A stretch of 20,515 nt of DNA from Actinomycetota bacterium (GTDB lineage: Bacteria > Actinomycetota > Thermoleophilia > UBA2241). Within the stretch, counting starts at the first letter, position 1. Each line of letters starts with the position of its first letter. Location of the stretch: contig PLTW01000158.1 in NCBI GenBank assembly GCA_003164655.1, positions 1 to 20,515 of the forward strand. Reading direction: 5' to 3'. Positions 12,354 through 19,666 of this stretch are shown piece after piece. The position numbers were made by a program, and so were the translations under genes. The notes below the pieces were generated by a model. The model ran no database searches and was not told where the DNA came from. It was given only the letters and a program-made list of their open reading frames with translations.

Positions 12354-12433
12354 TGGTTGTGGAGAAGAATGGGTCCCAGCTCTCGCGGGACTGCTTCTCA
12401 AAGAGACCTGAATCCCCATCAGGTCTCTTTTTT
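12354..12433 (+). ncRNA. Candidate small RNA or leader ending in an intrinsic terminator
   Basis: About 80 nt fold into two adjacent hairpins. The first pairs GAGAAG (12362-12367) with CTTCTC (12394-12399) and, inside it, GTCCC (12373-12377) with GGGAC (12387-12391). The second is the terminator at 12400-12433. No convincing coding gene ends upstream on this strand, because the neighbour is the divergent HAD gene, so the terminator must serve a short transcript. It may be a stand-alone sRNA or an attenuated leader of the hydrolase gene at 12671. I do not recognise an RNA family. Confidence 0.5.
12400..12433 (+). terminator. Classic Rho-independent terminator
   Basis: AAAGAGACCTGA (12400-12411) pairs perfectly with TCAGGTCTCTTT (12419-12430) around a 7-nt loop, and six consecutive T residues run to 12433. 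This is by far the best intrinsic terminator in the window. It points along the plus strand. The minus-strand T-run is only three. Confidence 0.88.
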
Positions 12434-12670
12434 CGCCTCCCGGCGCGCTTGACCTGCCGGCCTGCGGCTCGCCGTCGGCGCCGATCCTTGGGCGTTTCGG
12501 TCGCCGGCGTCCGGCGCGAGCGCATCGCCCTCAAGAATGCTCCGCCGTCGCGCGGCGACACTCACCGATTCGGGGGATTCCCCGTCGGCGCTCGGAGGTG
12601 TAGCGTCGGCTGCACGAACACGGCCACAGCAGGGCACCCCAGAGCGTCTCACCAGACCGGGAGGAGCACG

Positions 12671-13891
12671 ATGCCAGCCCACGACCAGCCGCCGACGGCC
12701 GCCGATCTTGGCCTCATGCAAGATAGCCGACCGTCGCCCGAGAGACTCGTCACGCTCGCCAACTGGCAGGAGCCGCCGTTCAACCGCTGGGCCTTTCAGC
12801 ACTTCCGCGAGCTGGTCCCCACGGCCACGATCGCCAGAGGCGAGGGGCCCGTGACCGAGCTGCCCCACGCGCCGCGCGACATCGACAGCCTGCGGTTCGC
12901 CTCGGTGAGCGGCGCACCTACGACCGTCGCCCGCATGCTGACTGCGACCTATACCGACGCGCTCCTGGTCTTGCACCGTGGCGCGATCGTCGCGGAGCGG
13001 TACTTCAACGGCATGACCGCCTCGACCCCGCACCTGTTGCAGTCGGTCTCGAAGTCGATCACGGGCACCGTGGCCGGCATACTCATCGAGCGCGGTGCGC
13101 TCGACCCGGCCGCCCTCGTGAGCGACTACGTGCCGGATCTGGCCGGCACGAGCTTCGCGGGGGCCACCCTGCGCCAGGTGCTGGACATGCGCACCGGCAC
13201 GAAGTTCTCTGAGGAGTACACGGACCTCAAGGCCGAGATCAGACAGTACGAGCAGGTCATCGGCTGGCGGCCGCGAACCGACCCGCAGCCGACCGACGAC
13301 CTCTGGAGCTACATCTGCGCCCTGAGCAACGCCCGGCCTCACGGAGCCCCGTTCGAGTACCGCTCGATCCTCACCGACCTGCTGGGCTGGATCCTCGAGT
13401 GCGCCGGCGGAGCGCGCTACGCCGAGCTTCTCAGCCGCGAGCTGTGGGCCCGGCTCGGCGCCGAGCACGACGCCGAGATCGCCGTCGATGGCCACGGCCA
13501 CCCCGTGGCCGACGGCGGCATCTCCGTCACGCTGCGCGACCTCGGACGCTTTGGCCAGGCCTACCTGCAGGGCGGCTTCTTCAACGGGTCTCAGATCGTG
13601 CCGGGAGCCTGGGTGCGCGACTGCTGGCAAGGCGACGACGAAGCGCAGGCAGCCTTCGCCGCCTCGCCACAGGCCGCCCGCTACCCCGGCGGCATGTACC
13701 GCAATCAGTGGTGGGTCATAGACCCTGTGAGCGGGGTCTACTTGGCCTCCGGCATTCACGGTCAGTCCGTCTTTGTCCATCTGCCGTCCGAGACGGTTGT
13801 CGTGAAGCTCTCGACATGGCCCGAAGCGCTCGATCTGCGCTTTGCCGAGGAGCACGTGCGCGCCTTCGAGGCGATCGCCGCCGCACTGTAG
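12671..13891 (+). CDS. Serine hydrolase of the beta-lactamase/NylB-EstB type (406 aa)
   Basis: This is a penicillin-binding-protein-fold serine hydrolase. The nucleophile motif is S125-V-S-K128 (LLQSVSKSITG). The second-motif Tyr is Y230 in FEYRSILTDLLGW. The third motif is a His-Gly variant (GIHGQS, H363) in place of KTG. This pattern, with RGAIVAERYFNG, DLRQVLDMRTG-like and LRDLGRFGQAYLQGG segments, matches the 6-aminohexanoate-dimer hydrolase and esterase EstB group rather than true beta-lactamases. No signal peptide is seen, so it is probably cytosolic. GGGAGGAG lies about 5 nt before the ATG at 12671. The substrate is unknown; esters or amides are typical. The 237 bp upstream (12434-12670) contain no supported gene. 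Confidence 0.87.
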   Translation: MPAHDQPPTAADLGLMQDSRPSPERLVTLANWQEPPFNRWAFQHFRELVPTATIARGEGPVTELPHAPRDIDSLRFASVSGAPTTVARMLTATYTDALLVLHRGAIVAERYFNGMTASTPHLLQSVSKSITGTVAGILIERGALDPAALVSDYVPDLAGTSFAGATLRQVLDMRTGTKFSEEYTDLKAEIRQYEQVIGWRPRTDPQPTDDLWSYICALSNARPHGAPFEYRSILTDLLGWILECAGGARYAELLSRELWARLGAEHDAEIAVDGHGHPVADGGISVTLRDLGRFGQAYLQGGFFNGSQIVPGAWVRDCWQGDDEAQAAFAASPQAARYPGGMYRNQWWVIDPVSGVYLASGIHGQSVFVHLPSETVVVKLSTWPEALDLRFAEEHVRAFEAIAAAL

Positions 13892-13968
13892 AGAAGGGAA
13901 CCGGCCGGCCGGCCGCCGAAACCGACCACCGGGGTCGTGCGGGCTCGTGGCCACGGTCTCCGGCTCGC

Positions 13969-14148
13969 TTACTTGCGGCGCAGGTTGTCGATGGAGCGCT
14001 GAATGTCGATCTCGCCGGCCAGCACGCCGCCGATCAGATAGCCCAGGGCGCCGATGGCGCAGACGACGACCAGCTTCTCGAGACCGAGAGCCATCCACAC
14101 GACGCCGACCACAAGGCCGACGGCCAGTCCGATGTACCTGAGACTCAC
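13969..14148 (-). CDS. DUF2273 small membrane protein (59 aa)
   Basis: This is a short protein of the DUF2273 family, which accompanies Asp23 and AmaP. It has two hydrophobic helices, YIGLAVGLVVGVVWMALG and LVVVCAIGALGYLIGGVLAG, then the charged tail EIDIQRSIDNLRRK. The GTG at 14148 overlaps the preceding TGA as GTGA. GGAGG lies about 6 nt upstream. It ends the operon and converges on the serine hydrolase gene. In Firmicutes the equivalent gene sits in the amaP-DUF2273-asp23 stress cluster. Its molecular role is unknown, presumably membrane placement of Asp23. Confidence 0.85.
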   Translation of the reverse strand: MSLRYIGLAVGLVVGVVWMALGLEKLVVVCAIGALGYLIGGVLAGEIDIQRSIDNLRRK

Positions 14149-14699
14149 GTGCCACCTCCCCGGCCGACGAGCAACTCGTCGACCTCGACTGTCAGCTCGC
14201 CCGCGTCGAGACCTGCCGCGGCCCGCAGCTCCCGGTCGATGACGGTCCGAGCGCGGGCGTGTGCGCGGCGCACGTCGGTCGCGGCAAGCGAGATGGACGT
14301 GCGGGTGACGAGGCGCTGTTCGCGCCTCGTCACCCGCACGCGCGCGCTTCTGACCTCGGCCAGCTCGTCGACGAGGCGCCGGGCCAGCAGCCGTTCGAGC
14401 GCCCCGGCCTTGACGACCACGCTCGTCTGACCGGCGCCGGCATCGATGGCAGCGCCCTCGTCGCGTTCGCCGCCGCCCAGCATGCGCAGCGCCAGCCACA
14501 GGCAGCCGACGCCCAGCAGGGCCGCGGCGACGCCGGCGAGCGCGGCCAGGCCGGCGGGGGCCGTCAGCAGATCGTGCCACCAGCGCGGCGCCGACCACAC
14601 TACGGTCTGGCTGGCGGCCAGCGCCGCTTCGCGCAGCAGTAGTGCGGCGCAAATGAGCGTGCCGGCCAACGCGGCACACAGAAGGACGACCCGCCTCAG
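14145..14699 (-). CDS. AmaP-like Asp23 membrane anchor, second copy (184 aa, CTG start)
   Basis: Two N-terminal membrane helices (RRVVLLCAALAGTLICAALLL and PAGLAALAGVAAALLGVGCLWLAL) precede a cytosolic alpha-beta domain. That domain has repeated VVVKAGALERLLARRLV and TRTSISLAATDVRRAHARARTVI segments, which resembles the AmaP/Asp23 fold. The frame has no ATG or GTG near its start. The best start is CTG 14699, which overlaps the upstream TGA as CTGA and has GAGG 8 nt upstream. The only other option, TTG 14669, would cut into the first helix. AmaP anchors Asp23 to the membrane. Here two AmaP-like genes sit in tandem, so the anchor may be a heterodimer. Confidence 0.7.
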   Translation of the reverse strand: MRRVVLLCAALAGTLICAALLLREAALAASQTVVWSAPRWWHDLLTAPAGLAALAGVAAALLGVGCLWLALRMLGGGERDEGAAIDAGAGQTSVVVKAGALERLLARRLVDELAEVRSARVRVTRREQRLVTRTSISLAATDVRRAHARARTVIDRELRAAAGLDAGELTVEVDELLVGRGGGT

Positions 14700-15181
14700 C
14701 GCAGGTACCTCGGCAGCTCGCGAACGCGCAGCACCTTGACGACCGGCTCGGCGACATCGACCGTCAGGCCAAGCTCGTCGCGCAGCGCCGCCGTGGCGAC
14801 GCCGCCGAGACGCTCGCGCGCAGCGGCGGCCGGGGCCAGGGGTCGCAGCGCGACCCACAGCCGAGCGGTGAGGCGTTCGTCGCGCAGCGCGAACCAGGCC
14901 CGCGACTCGACCACGTCGGGGTCGCGGGTGAGCTCGTCGGCGAGAAAGCGCTCGAGCGTGTCGGGCGGCAGCCGCAGGCTGCCGCCCTCGACGCTCAGCA
15001 CGAGCGCCGCCGGACGGGCCCGCAGGGCGAGGGCGGCCAGCGCCACCGAGCCGGCCAGGAGCAAAAGCAGGACAAGGATGCGACCCTCGTGAGAGTGCGG
15101 CAGGGGCACGGTCCGCCAGATGACCACGTGGCGACCGGCGGCGGCGGCCAGCAACTCGACGGCCGCCGCAATGAGCGCCAC
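14696..15181 (-). CDS. AmaP-like Asp23 membrane anchor, first copy (about 161 aa)
   Basis: This has the same layout as the next gene: a first helix (VALIAAAVELLAAAAG), a short loop (HVVIWRTVPLPHSHEGR) and a second helix (ILVLLLLLAGSVALAALAL). A cytosolic domain follows (SLRLPPDTLERFLADELTRDPDV, then RLTARLWVALRPLA). GTG 15181 is the first standard start, but the frame stays coding-like for about 20 codons upstream (AVALDAAEAALGFLALAVAG), and that stretch completes the first helix. The true start therefore probably lies upstream at a non-standard codon, or the sequence has an error there. It lies between asp23 and the second amaP-like gene, supporting the assignment. Confidence 0.68.
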   Translation of the reverse strand: MALIAAAVELLAAAAGRHVVIWRTVPLPHSHEGRILVLLLLLAGSVALAALALRARPAALVLSVEGGSLRLPPDTLERFLADELTRDPDVVESRAWFALRDERLTARLWVALRPLAPAAAARERLGGVATAALRDELGLTVDVAEPVVKVLRVRELPRYLR

Positions 15182-15254
15182 GCCGGCGACGGCCAGCGCC
15201 AGAAACCCGAGCGCCGCCTCGGCCGCATCGAGGGCGACTGCGCCACGCGACCGG

Positions 15255-15731
15255 TTAGGTCTGTCCGCTCTCGGCGCCAGAGGCTCCCTCGGGAAAGTAG
15301 ATGTCGCTCACGACGACGTTGACGGCCTTGACCGCCAGACCGGTCGTGGCTTCGATGCGATCGCGTACCCGCTCGCGACAGGCCTGGGCTACTTCGGGGA
15401 TGCTTCGTCCGTAGGTGACGACCAGCGTGATGTCGACCACGACGTCGCCGCCGCGCAGATCGACCGTCACGCCCTGCGTGCGCGTGTCGGCCACCCGCAG
15501 GCTCGACAGCGCTCGCGAGGTCACCCCTCCGAGGGCGTGCACGCCCTCGACTTCGCAGCAGGCCGCGTGGGCGATCTTGGCGATGACGGTGTCGCCGATC
15601 TCGAACTCACCGTCGGCCACCGGGCCGCCGGACGGCGCCTCGGGCGTGGCGCCTGATTCGTCGGGCGACGCCTTGGACGATTCGTCGGGCGGCGCGCTGG
15701 GCGGCGTTTCGGGCGGTTGCTGGTCGGCCAT
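15255..15731 (-). CDS. Asp23/Gls24 (YloU-type) envelope stress protein (158 aa)
   Basis: A Pro/Asp/Ser-rich N-terminal tail (about 40 residues with PPDES and SPDES repeats) precedes the Asp23 domain. It contains GEFEIGDTVIAKIAHAACCEVEGVHALGG near 41-69, then GVTVDLRGGDVVVDITLVVTYGRSIPEVA near 87-115, and VVVSDIYFPEG near the end. Asp23 proteins form membrane-associated complexes tethered by AmaP and respond to cell-wall or alkaline stress in Firmicutes. Two AmaP-like genes and a DUF2273 gene follow immediately. A GGGGGAG site precedes the ATG at 15731 by 6 nt. The 84-nt gap to the nrdJ stop might hold a separate promoter, but only a weak TAGAGT -10 is visible. Confidence 0.87.
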   Translation of the reverse strand: MADQQPPETPPSAPPDESSKASPDESGATPEAPSGGPVADGEFEIGDTVIAKIAHAACCEVEGVHALGGVTSRALSSLRVADTRTQGVTVDLRGGDVVVDITLVVTYGRSIPEVAQACRERVRDRIEATTGLAVKAVNVVVSDIYFPEGASGAESGQT

Positions 15732-15815
15732 TTGTGGCTCCCCCGGTCGGAACTGAGGTGTGCTGGACTTACTCTACCCCGCCGGAACGCTGCTCGCGAC
15801 GGGTCGGCGACAGGG

Positions 15816-18062
15816 TCAACCGCACTTGGAGTAGCCGCAGAGCCGGCAGACGACGCAGCCGCCTTCGTGCTCGACGGCACCGCCGCAGTCTGGGCAGGCC
15901 CCCTGGGCGACCCCGACGAGTGCAAGCTGCGGCTCGGGCGCCGCCGCCGGCGTGCCGGCGCCGGCGATGTAGCGCCGCTCGATCGCCTTGCCGATGGCGT
16001 CGGCGCACGACAGGGTGGCGTTGGGCCCCATGCCATAGGGTACGTGGCAGCGGATGCCCTTGAGCTGGTCGACGATCTCGCTCGGCGCGGCGCCCTTTTT
16101 GAGCGCCAGCGAGATGAGCCGGCCCAGCGCTTCGGTGTTGGACGACGCGCAGCCGCCGGCCTTGCCCATGTTGGCAAAGACCTCGCGCGGCCCGTGCTCG
16201 TCGTCGTTCATGATGACGAACAGCTTGCCGCAGCCGGTGTCCATGCGCTCGGTCTCGCCGGTGAGCAGCCGCGGGCGCGCCGGGCGCGTGGTGGCCAGGC
16301 CGCTGGCCGGGTCGCGGCGGCCCGTCTGCTTCGTGGCCGCGCCGACGTTCAAGACCTGCTCTTCGCGGCTGCCGTCGCGGTAGATGGTGACACCCTTGCA
16401 GCCCGAGCGAAAGGCGAGCAGGTAGACCTTTTCGACGTCGTCGGCCGTGGCCTGGTTGGGAAAGTTGACCGTTTTGGACACGGCGTTGTCGGTGCTGCCC
16501 TGGAAGGCCGCCTGCAGCTTGACGTGCCACTCGGGGGTGACGTCGTGGGCGGTGGCAAACACGGCGCGCCAGAGCTCGGGCACGTCGTCGGCGTGGCGCG
16601 CCGAGCCCTCGTCGGCGATGCGCTGCATGAGCGCCTCGGTGTAGAAGCCCTCGCGCCGCGCGACCTCTTCGAAGTACGGGTAGACCTCGAGCATCTCGTC
16701 GTCGTCTAGCACCTTGCGGCGCACGTAGCTCAGCGCGAACAGCGGCTCGATGCCGCTCGAGCAGCCGGCGATGATCGAGATGGTGCCGGTCGGGGCGATG
16801 GTGGTCACGGTCGCGTTGCGCAGCCGCGGACCGCCGTCGACGTCGTAGATGGAACCCTCGAAGTTGGGAAACACGCCGCGCTCGGCGGCGAGCTCGACAG
16901 AGGCGGCCCGCGCTTCGGTGTTCACAAACTCCATGAGCTGGCCGGCCAGCTGCAGCGCTTCGTCGGAGTCGTAGGGTATGGCCAGCCGGAACAGCAGGTC
17001 GGCGAAGCCCATGACACCCAGGCCGATCTTACGGTTGCCGCGGCTCATCTCGGCGATCTGCGGCAGCGGGTAGTTGTTGACGTCGATGACGTCGTCTAAG
17101 AACCGCACGGCCGTCTTGACAATACGGCCCAGACGGCCGTAGTCGACGTGTCCGTCGTCGCACACCCTGGCGAGGTTGATCGAGCCCAGGTTGCACGACT
17201 CGTAGGGCAGCAGCGGCTGCTCGCCGCAGGGGTTGGTGCTCTCGATCGGGCCAAGCTGGGGGGTCGGGTTGTGCTCGTTGATGCGGTCGATGAACACGAT
17301 GCCGGGGTCGCCGTTGTTCCAGGCGAGCGTGACCATCGAGTTGAACACCTTGCGGGCGCGCAGCGTACGCACCGTCTCGCCGGAGCGCGGGTTGACGAGC
17401 GGGTACTCCTCGTCGGCTTCGACGGCGTGCATGAAGCTGTCGGTGACGGCTACCGAGATGTTGAAGTTGTTCAGGCAGTCGTCGCTGTGCTTGGCGGTGA
17501 TGAAATCGAGGATGTCGGGGTGATCGACGCGCATGATGCCCATGTTGGCGCCACGCCGCGTGCCGCCCTGCTTGATGGTCTCGGTGGCGGCGTCGAAGAC
17601 GTTCATGAACGACAGCGGACCCGACGAGACGCCCGCGGTCGACAGCACGACGTCGTTCTTGGGCCGCACGCGCGAGAACGAGAAGCCGGTGCCGCCGCCG
17701 CTCTTGTGAATGAGGGCGGTCTGCTTGATCGCTTCGAAGATGGAGTCCATGGAGTCGCCGACGGGCAGCACGAAGCACGCCGAGAGCTGACCGAGCTCGC
17801 GACCGGCGTTCATGAGGGTCGGGCTGTTGGGCATGAACTCGAGGCTCGTCATGAGCCCGTAGAAGGTCTCTTCGTAGTCGCCGACCGGAGCGCCGGGATT
17901 GTGCAGCCGCTCGGCCTGGGCGACCGCCCGGGCCACGCGGCGGAACATCTGCTCGGGCGTCTCGAGCAGCTCGCCGTTGTCGCCCTTTTTGAGGTAGCGA
18001 CGCTGCAGCACCTTGAGCGCGTTGGCCGACAGCTCGACCACGTCGCGACCCGTCTCAGTCAT
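15816..18062 (-). CDS. nrdJ: Adenosylcobalamin-dependent ribonucleotide reductase, class II (748 aa)
   Basis: NrdJ reduces ribonucleotides to deoxyribonucleotides using B12-generated radicals, without oxygen. The active-site motifs are intact: C96 in LSACFVLP, the finger loop N277-P-C279-G-E281 with catalytic Asn, thiyl-radical Cys and Glu, and C290 of the PYESCNLGSINL strand. SPTLMNAG, GGGTGFSFSRVRP, GGTRRGANMG and IAPTGTISIIAGCSSGIEP are also diagnostic. The C-terminus holds CPDCGG and a final CRLCGYSKCG, a zinc-binding or redox-relay tail usual for this family. The ATG at 18062 overlaps the nrdR TGA as ATGA. Length is typical for single-chain class II enzymes. Expression is likely controlled by NrdR at the operon promoter. 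Confidence 0.96.
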   Translation of the reverse strand: MTETGRDVVELSANALKVLQRRYLKKGDNGELLETPEQMFRRVARAVAQAERLHNPGAPVGDYEETFYGLMTSLEFMPNSPTLMNAGRELGQLSACFVLPVGDSMDSIFEAIKQTALIHKSGGGTGFSFSRVRPKNDVVLSTAGVSSGPLSFMNVFDAATETIKQGGTRRGANMGIMRVDHPDILDFITAKHSDDCLNNFNISVAVTDSFMHAVEADEEYPLVNPRSGETVRTLRARKVFNSMVTLAWNNGDPGIVFIDRINEHNPTPQLGPIESTNPCGEQPLLPYESCNLGSINLARVCDDGHVDYGRLGRIVKTAVRFLDDVIDVNNYPLPQIAEMSRGNRKIGLGVMGFADLLFRLAIPYDSDEALQLAGQLMEFVNTEARAASVELAAERGVFPNFEGSIYDVDGGPRLRNATVTTIAPTGTISIIAGCSSGIEPLFALSYVRRKVLDDDEMLEVYPYFEEVARREGFYTEALMQRIADEGSARHADDVPELWRAVFATAHDVTPEWHVKLQAAFQGSTDNAVSKTVNFPNQATADDVEKVYLLAFRSGCKGVTIYRDGSREEQVLNVGAATKQTGRRDPASGLATTRPARPRLLTGETERMDTGCGKLFVIMNDDEHGPREVFANMGKAGGCASSNTEALGRLISLALKKGAAPSEIVDQLKGIRCHVPYGMGPNATLSCADAIGKAIERRYIAGAGTPAAAPEPQLALVGVAQGACPDCGGAVEHEGGCVVCRLCGYSKCG

Positions 18063-18634
18063 GAGTCATGCCCCCTGCCCCCATTGGATCCGGCCAGAGC
18101 CGGCTGCCCGGCCGGCGCGTCGTGTGTGGTTGCCGCGCCGGCCGGCTGGTCGGCCGGCGCGTCGTGTGTCGCTGTGTCGAACGCCGGTTCGTCGAGCCGT
18201 GCAAGCTCGCTTTGAAACTCGTCGATGTCGTCGAACTGGCGGTACACCGAAGCGAAGCGGATGTAGGCCACGCGGTCGAGGTCGCGCAAGTGGCGCAGCG
18301 CCCGTTCGCCGATCTCGACCGACGTGACCTGCTGCACAGATTCGCAGCGCAGCTCGCCTTCGATCTCGTCGGCGACCCGTTCGATGCGCTCCAGGGAGAT
18401 GTGGCGCTTCTCGCAGGCCCGCAGCAGGCCGTTCAGCAGCTTGGCCCGAGCGAAGACCTCGTCGGCGCCGCTGCGCTTGACGACCAGCAGCGGCGCTTCT
18501 TCGACCCGCTCATACGTGGTGTAGCGGCGGCCGCAGTAGCCGCATTCGCGCCGGCGACGGATGGTGTCGCCCGACTCGGAATCGCGCGAGTCGACGACAC
18601 GGCTGTCTTCGTCACCACAGAATGGGCAATGCAC
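18059..18634 (-). CDS. nrdR: Transcriptional repressor NrdR (191 aa, extended C-terminus)
   Basis: NrdR senses ATP and dATP and represses ribonucleotide reductase genes. The start GTG 18634 gives the canonical N-terminus VHCPFCGDEDSRVVDSR. The zinc ribbon uses C3/C6 and C31/C34 (CGYC). The RRRRECGYCGRRYTTYER linker and the ATP-cone domain (VVKRSGADEVFARAKLLNGLLRACEKR onward) are intact to about residue 150. AGGAG lies 11 nt upstream. Beyond the normal end is an extra tail of about 40 residues with a duplicated THDAPA-x-QPA motif. The gene is first in an operon with nrdJ, as in other actinobacteria, and carries paired NrdR boxes upstream, so it probably regulates itself and nrdJ together. Confidence 0.95.
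   Translation of the reverse strand: MHCPFCGDEDSRVVDSRDSESGDTIRRRRECGYCGRRYTTYERVEEAPLLVVKRSGADEVFARAKLLNGLLRACEKRHISLERIERVADEIEGELRCESVQQVTSVEIGERALRHLRDLDRVAYIRFASVYRQFDDIDEFQSELARLDEPAFDTATHDAPADQPAGAATTHDAPAGQPALAGSNGGRGHDS
18110..18169 (-). repeat. Direct repeat in the nrdR 3' end
   Basis: An 18-bp sequence (plus strand GGCCGGCGCGTCGTGTGT) occurs at 18110-18127 and 18152-18169, a period of 42 bp or 14 codons. It encodes the duplicated THDAPA segment of the NrdR tail. The in-frame period suggests slippage-driven expansion. Confidence 0.8.
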
Positions 18635-18660
18635 GGAAAGAGAGACTCCTGCTACGAGAG

Positions 18661-18708
18661 ATACAAGATGTAGTGTCCGGAAGGCTGGACTGTCACAATA
18701 TAGACGAT
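18661..18708. promoter_or_regulatory. Paired NrdR boxes upstream of nrdR-nrdJ
   Basis: Box 1, ATACAAGATGTAGTGT (18661-18676), matches 13 of 16 positions of the NrdR-box pattern acaCwAtATaTwGtgt. Box 2, TCACAATATAGACGAT (18693-18708), matches 11 of 16, with a near-perfect left half. They are 32 bp apart, about three helical turns, the spacing known for cooperative NrdR binding. Box 2 covers the -10 element and box 1 lies just downstream of the likely start point. Confidence 0.75.
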
Positions 18709-18724
18709 TTCTCGGCGGTTGCAA
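18697..18724 (-). promoter_or_regulatory. Promoter of the nrdR-nrdJ operon
   Basis: On the minus strand, TTGCAA (18724-18719), a 16-nt spacer and TATATT (18702-18697) predict a start near 18690 and a leader of about 56 nt. That leader is too short for a cobalamin riboswitch. The upstream 18725-18900 region shows no gene. Confidence 0.6.
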
Positions 18725-18911
18725 TGGTTCCTGCCGTTCTTGGCCCACCTTTGAGTAGTGAAAAACCTCGCTCTCAACTTGAGGGTGAGAGTTGGCCGTT
18801 GTCCGCCTATCGTAGCGCACCCCCGGGACGGCACGGCCGACCCCCCCACCGCGGGTGGCGCGCCGGCGGGGTCGCGGGCCGCGATCTCGCGGCAACCGGC
18901 CCGCCGACAGG

Positions 18912-18917
18912 TATACT
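18912..18917 (+). promoter_or_regulatory. -10 element of the polyprenol glycosyltransferase gene
   Basis: TATACT ends 7 nt before the ATG at 18925. Transcription would start at or next to the start codon, giving a leaderless mRNA, consistent with the lack of a Shine-Dalgarno. No good -35 is seen. Confidence 0.5.
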
Positions 18918-18924
18918 GAGCGCC

Positions 18925-19650
18925 ATGAACACCATCGTGCTGCCGACCTACAACGAACGCGACAACCTGCAGCATGCCCTCGAGCGCATCCGCGAGGTCG
19001 CCGACGGCCACGACCTGCAGCTCCACACACTGATCGTCGACGACGACTCGCCCGACGGCACCGGCGAGCTGGCCGACCGCCTCGCTGGGCAGTACCCCGA
19101 CGTCGAGGTGCTGCACCGCGCCGGCAAGGAGGGTCTGGGCAAGGCCTACCTCGCCGGCTTTCGCCATGCCCTGGCCGCGGGCGCCGACCTGCTGTTCGAG
19201 ATGGATGCCGACCTGTCGCACGACGCCAGCTACCTGCCCCACTTCGTGGCCCTCATAGACCAGGGAGCCGACCTGGTGCTGGGCTCGCGCTACGTGCGCG
19301 GCGGGGGCGTCGAGAACTGGACGCTGTCGCGCAGGTTCATCAGCCGCGGCGGCTGCCTCTACGCCCAGGCCGTGCTCGGTCTGCCGTACCACGACCTCAC
19401 CGGCGGCTTCAAGTGCTTCCGCCGCCGGGTGCTCGAGGCGATCGACCTGGACGCCATCGACACCAAGGGCTACGGCTTTCAGATCGAGATGACCTACCGC
19501 GCCCACAAGCTCGGCTTTCGCGTCGTCGAGCTGCCCATCATCTTCGTCGACCGCAAGGTCGGCGAGTCGAAGATGTCCAACGACATCTTCCTCGAGGCGC
19601 TGGTCAACGTCTGGCGCCTGCGGTTCGCCCGCCCGGCGACCCCCGCCTGA
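18925..19650 (+). CDS. Polyprenol-phosphate mannosyl/glycosyltransferase (Ppm1/DPM1-like, GT2, 241 aa)
   Basis: This is a GT2 transferase of the dolichol-phosphate-mannose synthase type. It has VLPTYNERDNL near 5-15, VDDDSPDGTGELAD near 37-50, the KEGLGKAYLAGF segment, and the DxD site MDADLSHD that binds the metal-nucleotide. GSRYVRGGGVENW...SRRFISRGG and LTGGFKCFRRRVLE follow, all diagnostic. There are no C-terminal membrane helices, so it is the soluble, catalytic-only form. It should move a sugar, likely mannose, from GDP-sugar to a polyprenyl phosphate on the cytosolic face. The ATG is chosen by homology and by the nearby -10. The next gene begins 16 nt after its stop, probably in the same operon. 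Confidence 0.92.
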   Translation: MNTIVLPTYNERDNLQHALERIREVADGHDLQLHTLIVDDDSPDGTGELADRLAGQYPDVEVLHRAGKEGLGKAYLAGFRHALAAGADLLFEMDADLSHDASYLPHFVALIDQGADLVLGSRYVRGGGVENWTLSRRFISRGGCLYAQAVLGLPYHDLTGGFKCFRRRVLEAIDLDAIDTKGYGFQIEMTYRAHKLGFRVVELPIIFVDRKVGESKMSNDIFLEALVNVWRLRFARPATPA

Positions 19651-19666
19651 CGGCGGAGCCGTCGCG

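Noticed and set aside
12313..12561. N-terminal extension of the HAD phosphatase
   Set aside because: It would put motif I about 100 residues in, and the sequence overlaps the terminator stem of the plus-strand transcript.
12302..12670. N-terminal extension of the serine hydrolase upstream of 12671
   Set aside because: The open frame passes straight through a strong intrinsic terminator, and the ATG at 12671 has an excellent RBS.
12419..14155. Long minus-strand ORF (578 codons) opposite the serine hydrolase
   Set aside because: It is a shadow of a gene with intact catalytic motifs. Its own translation is Arg/Gly-rich and lacks domains.
18635..18924. Cobalamin riboswitch upstream of nrdR-nrdJ
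   Set aside because: I saw no B12-box-like sequence, and the inferred leader is too short. A covariance search would settle it.
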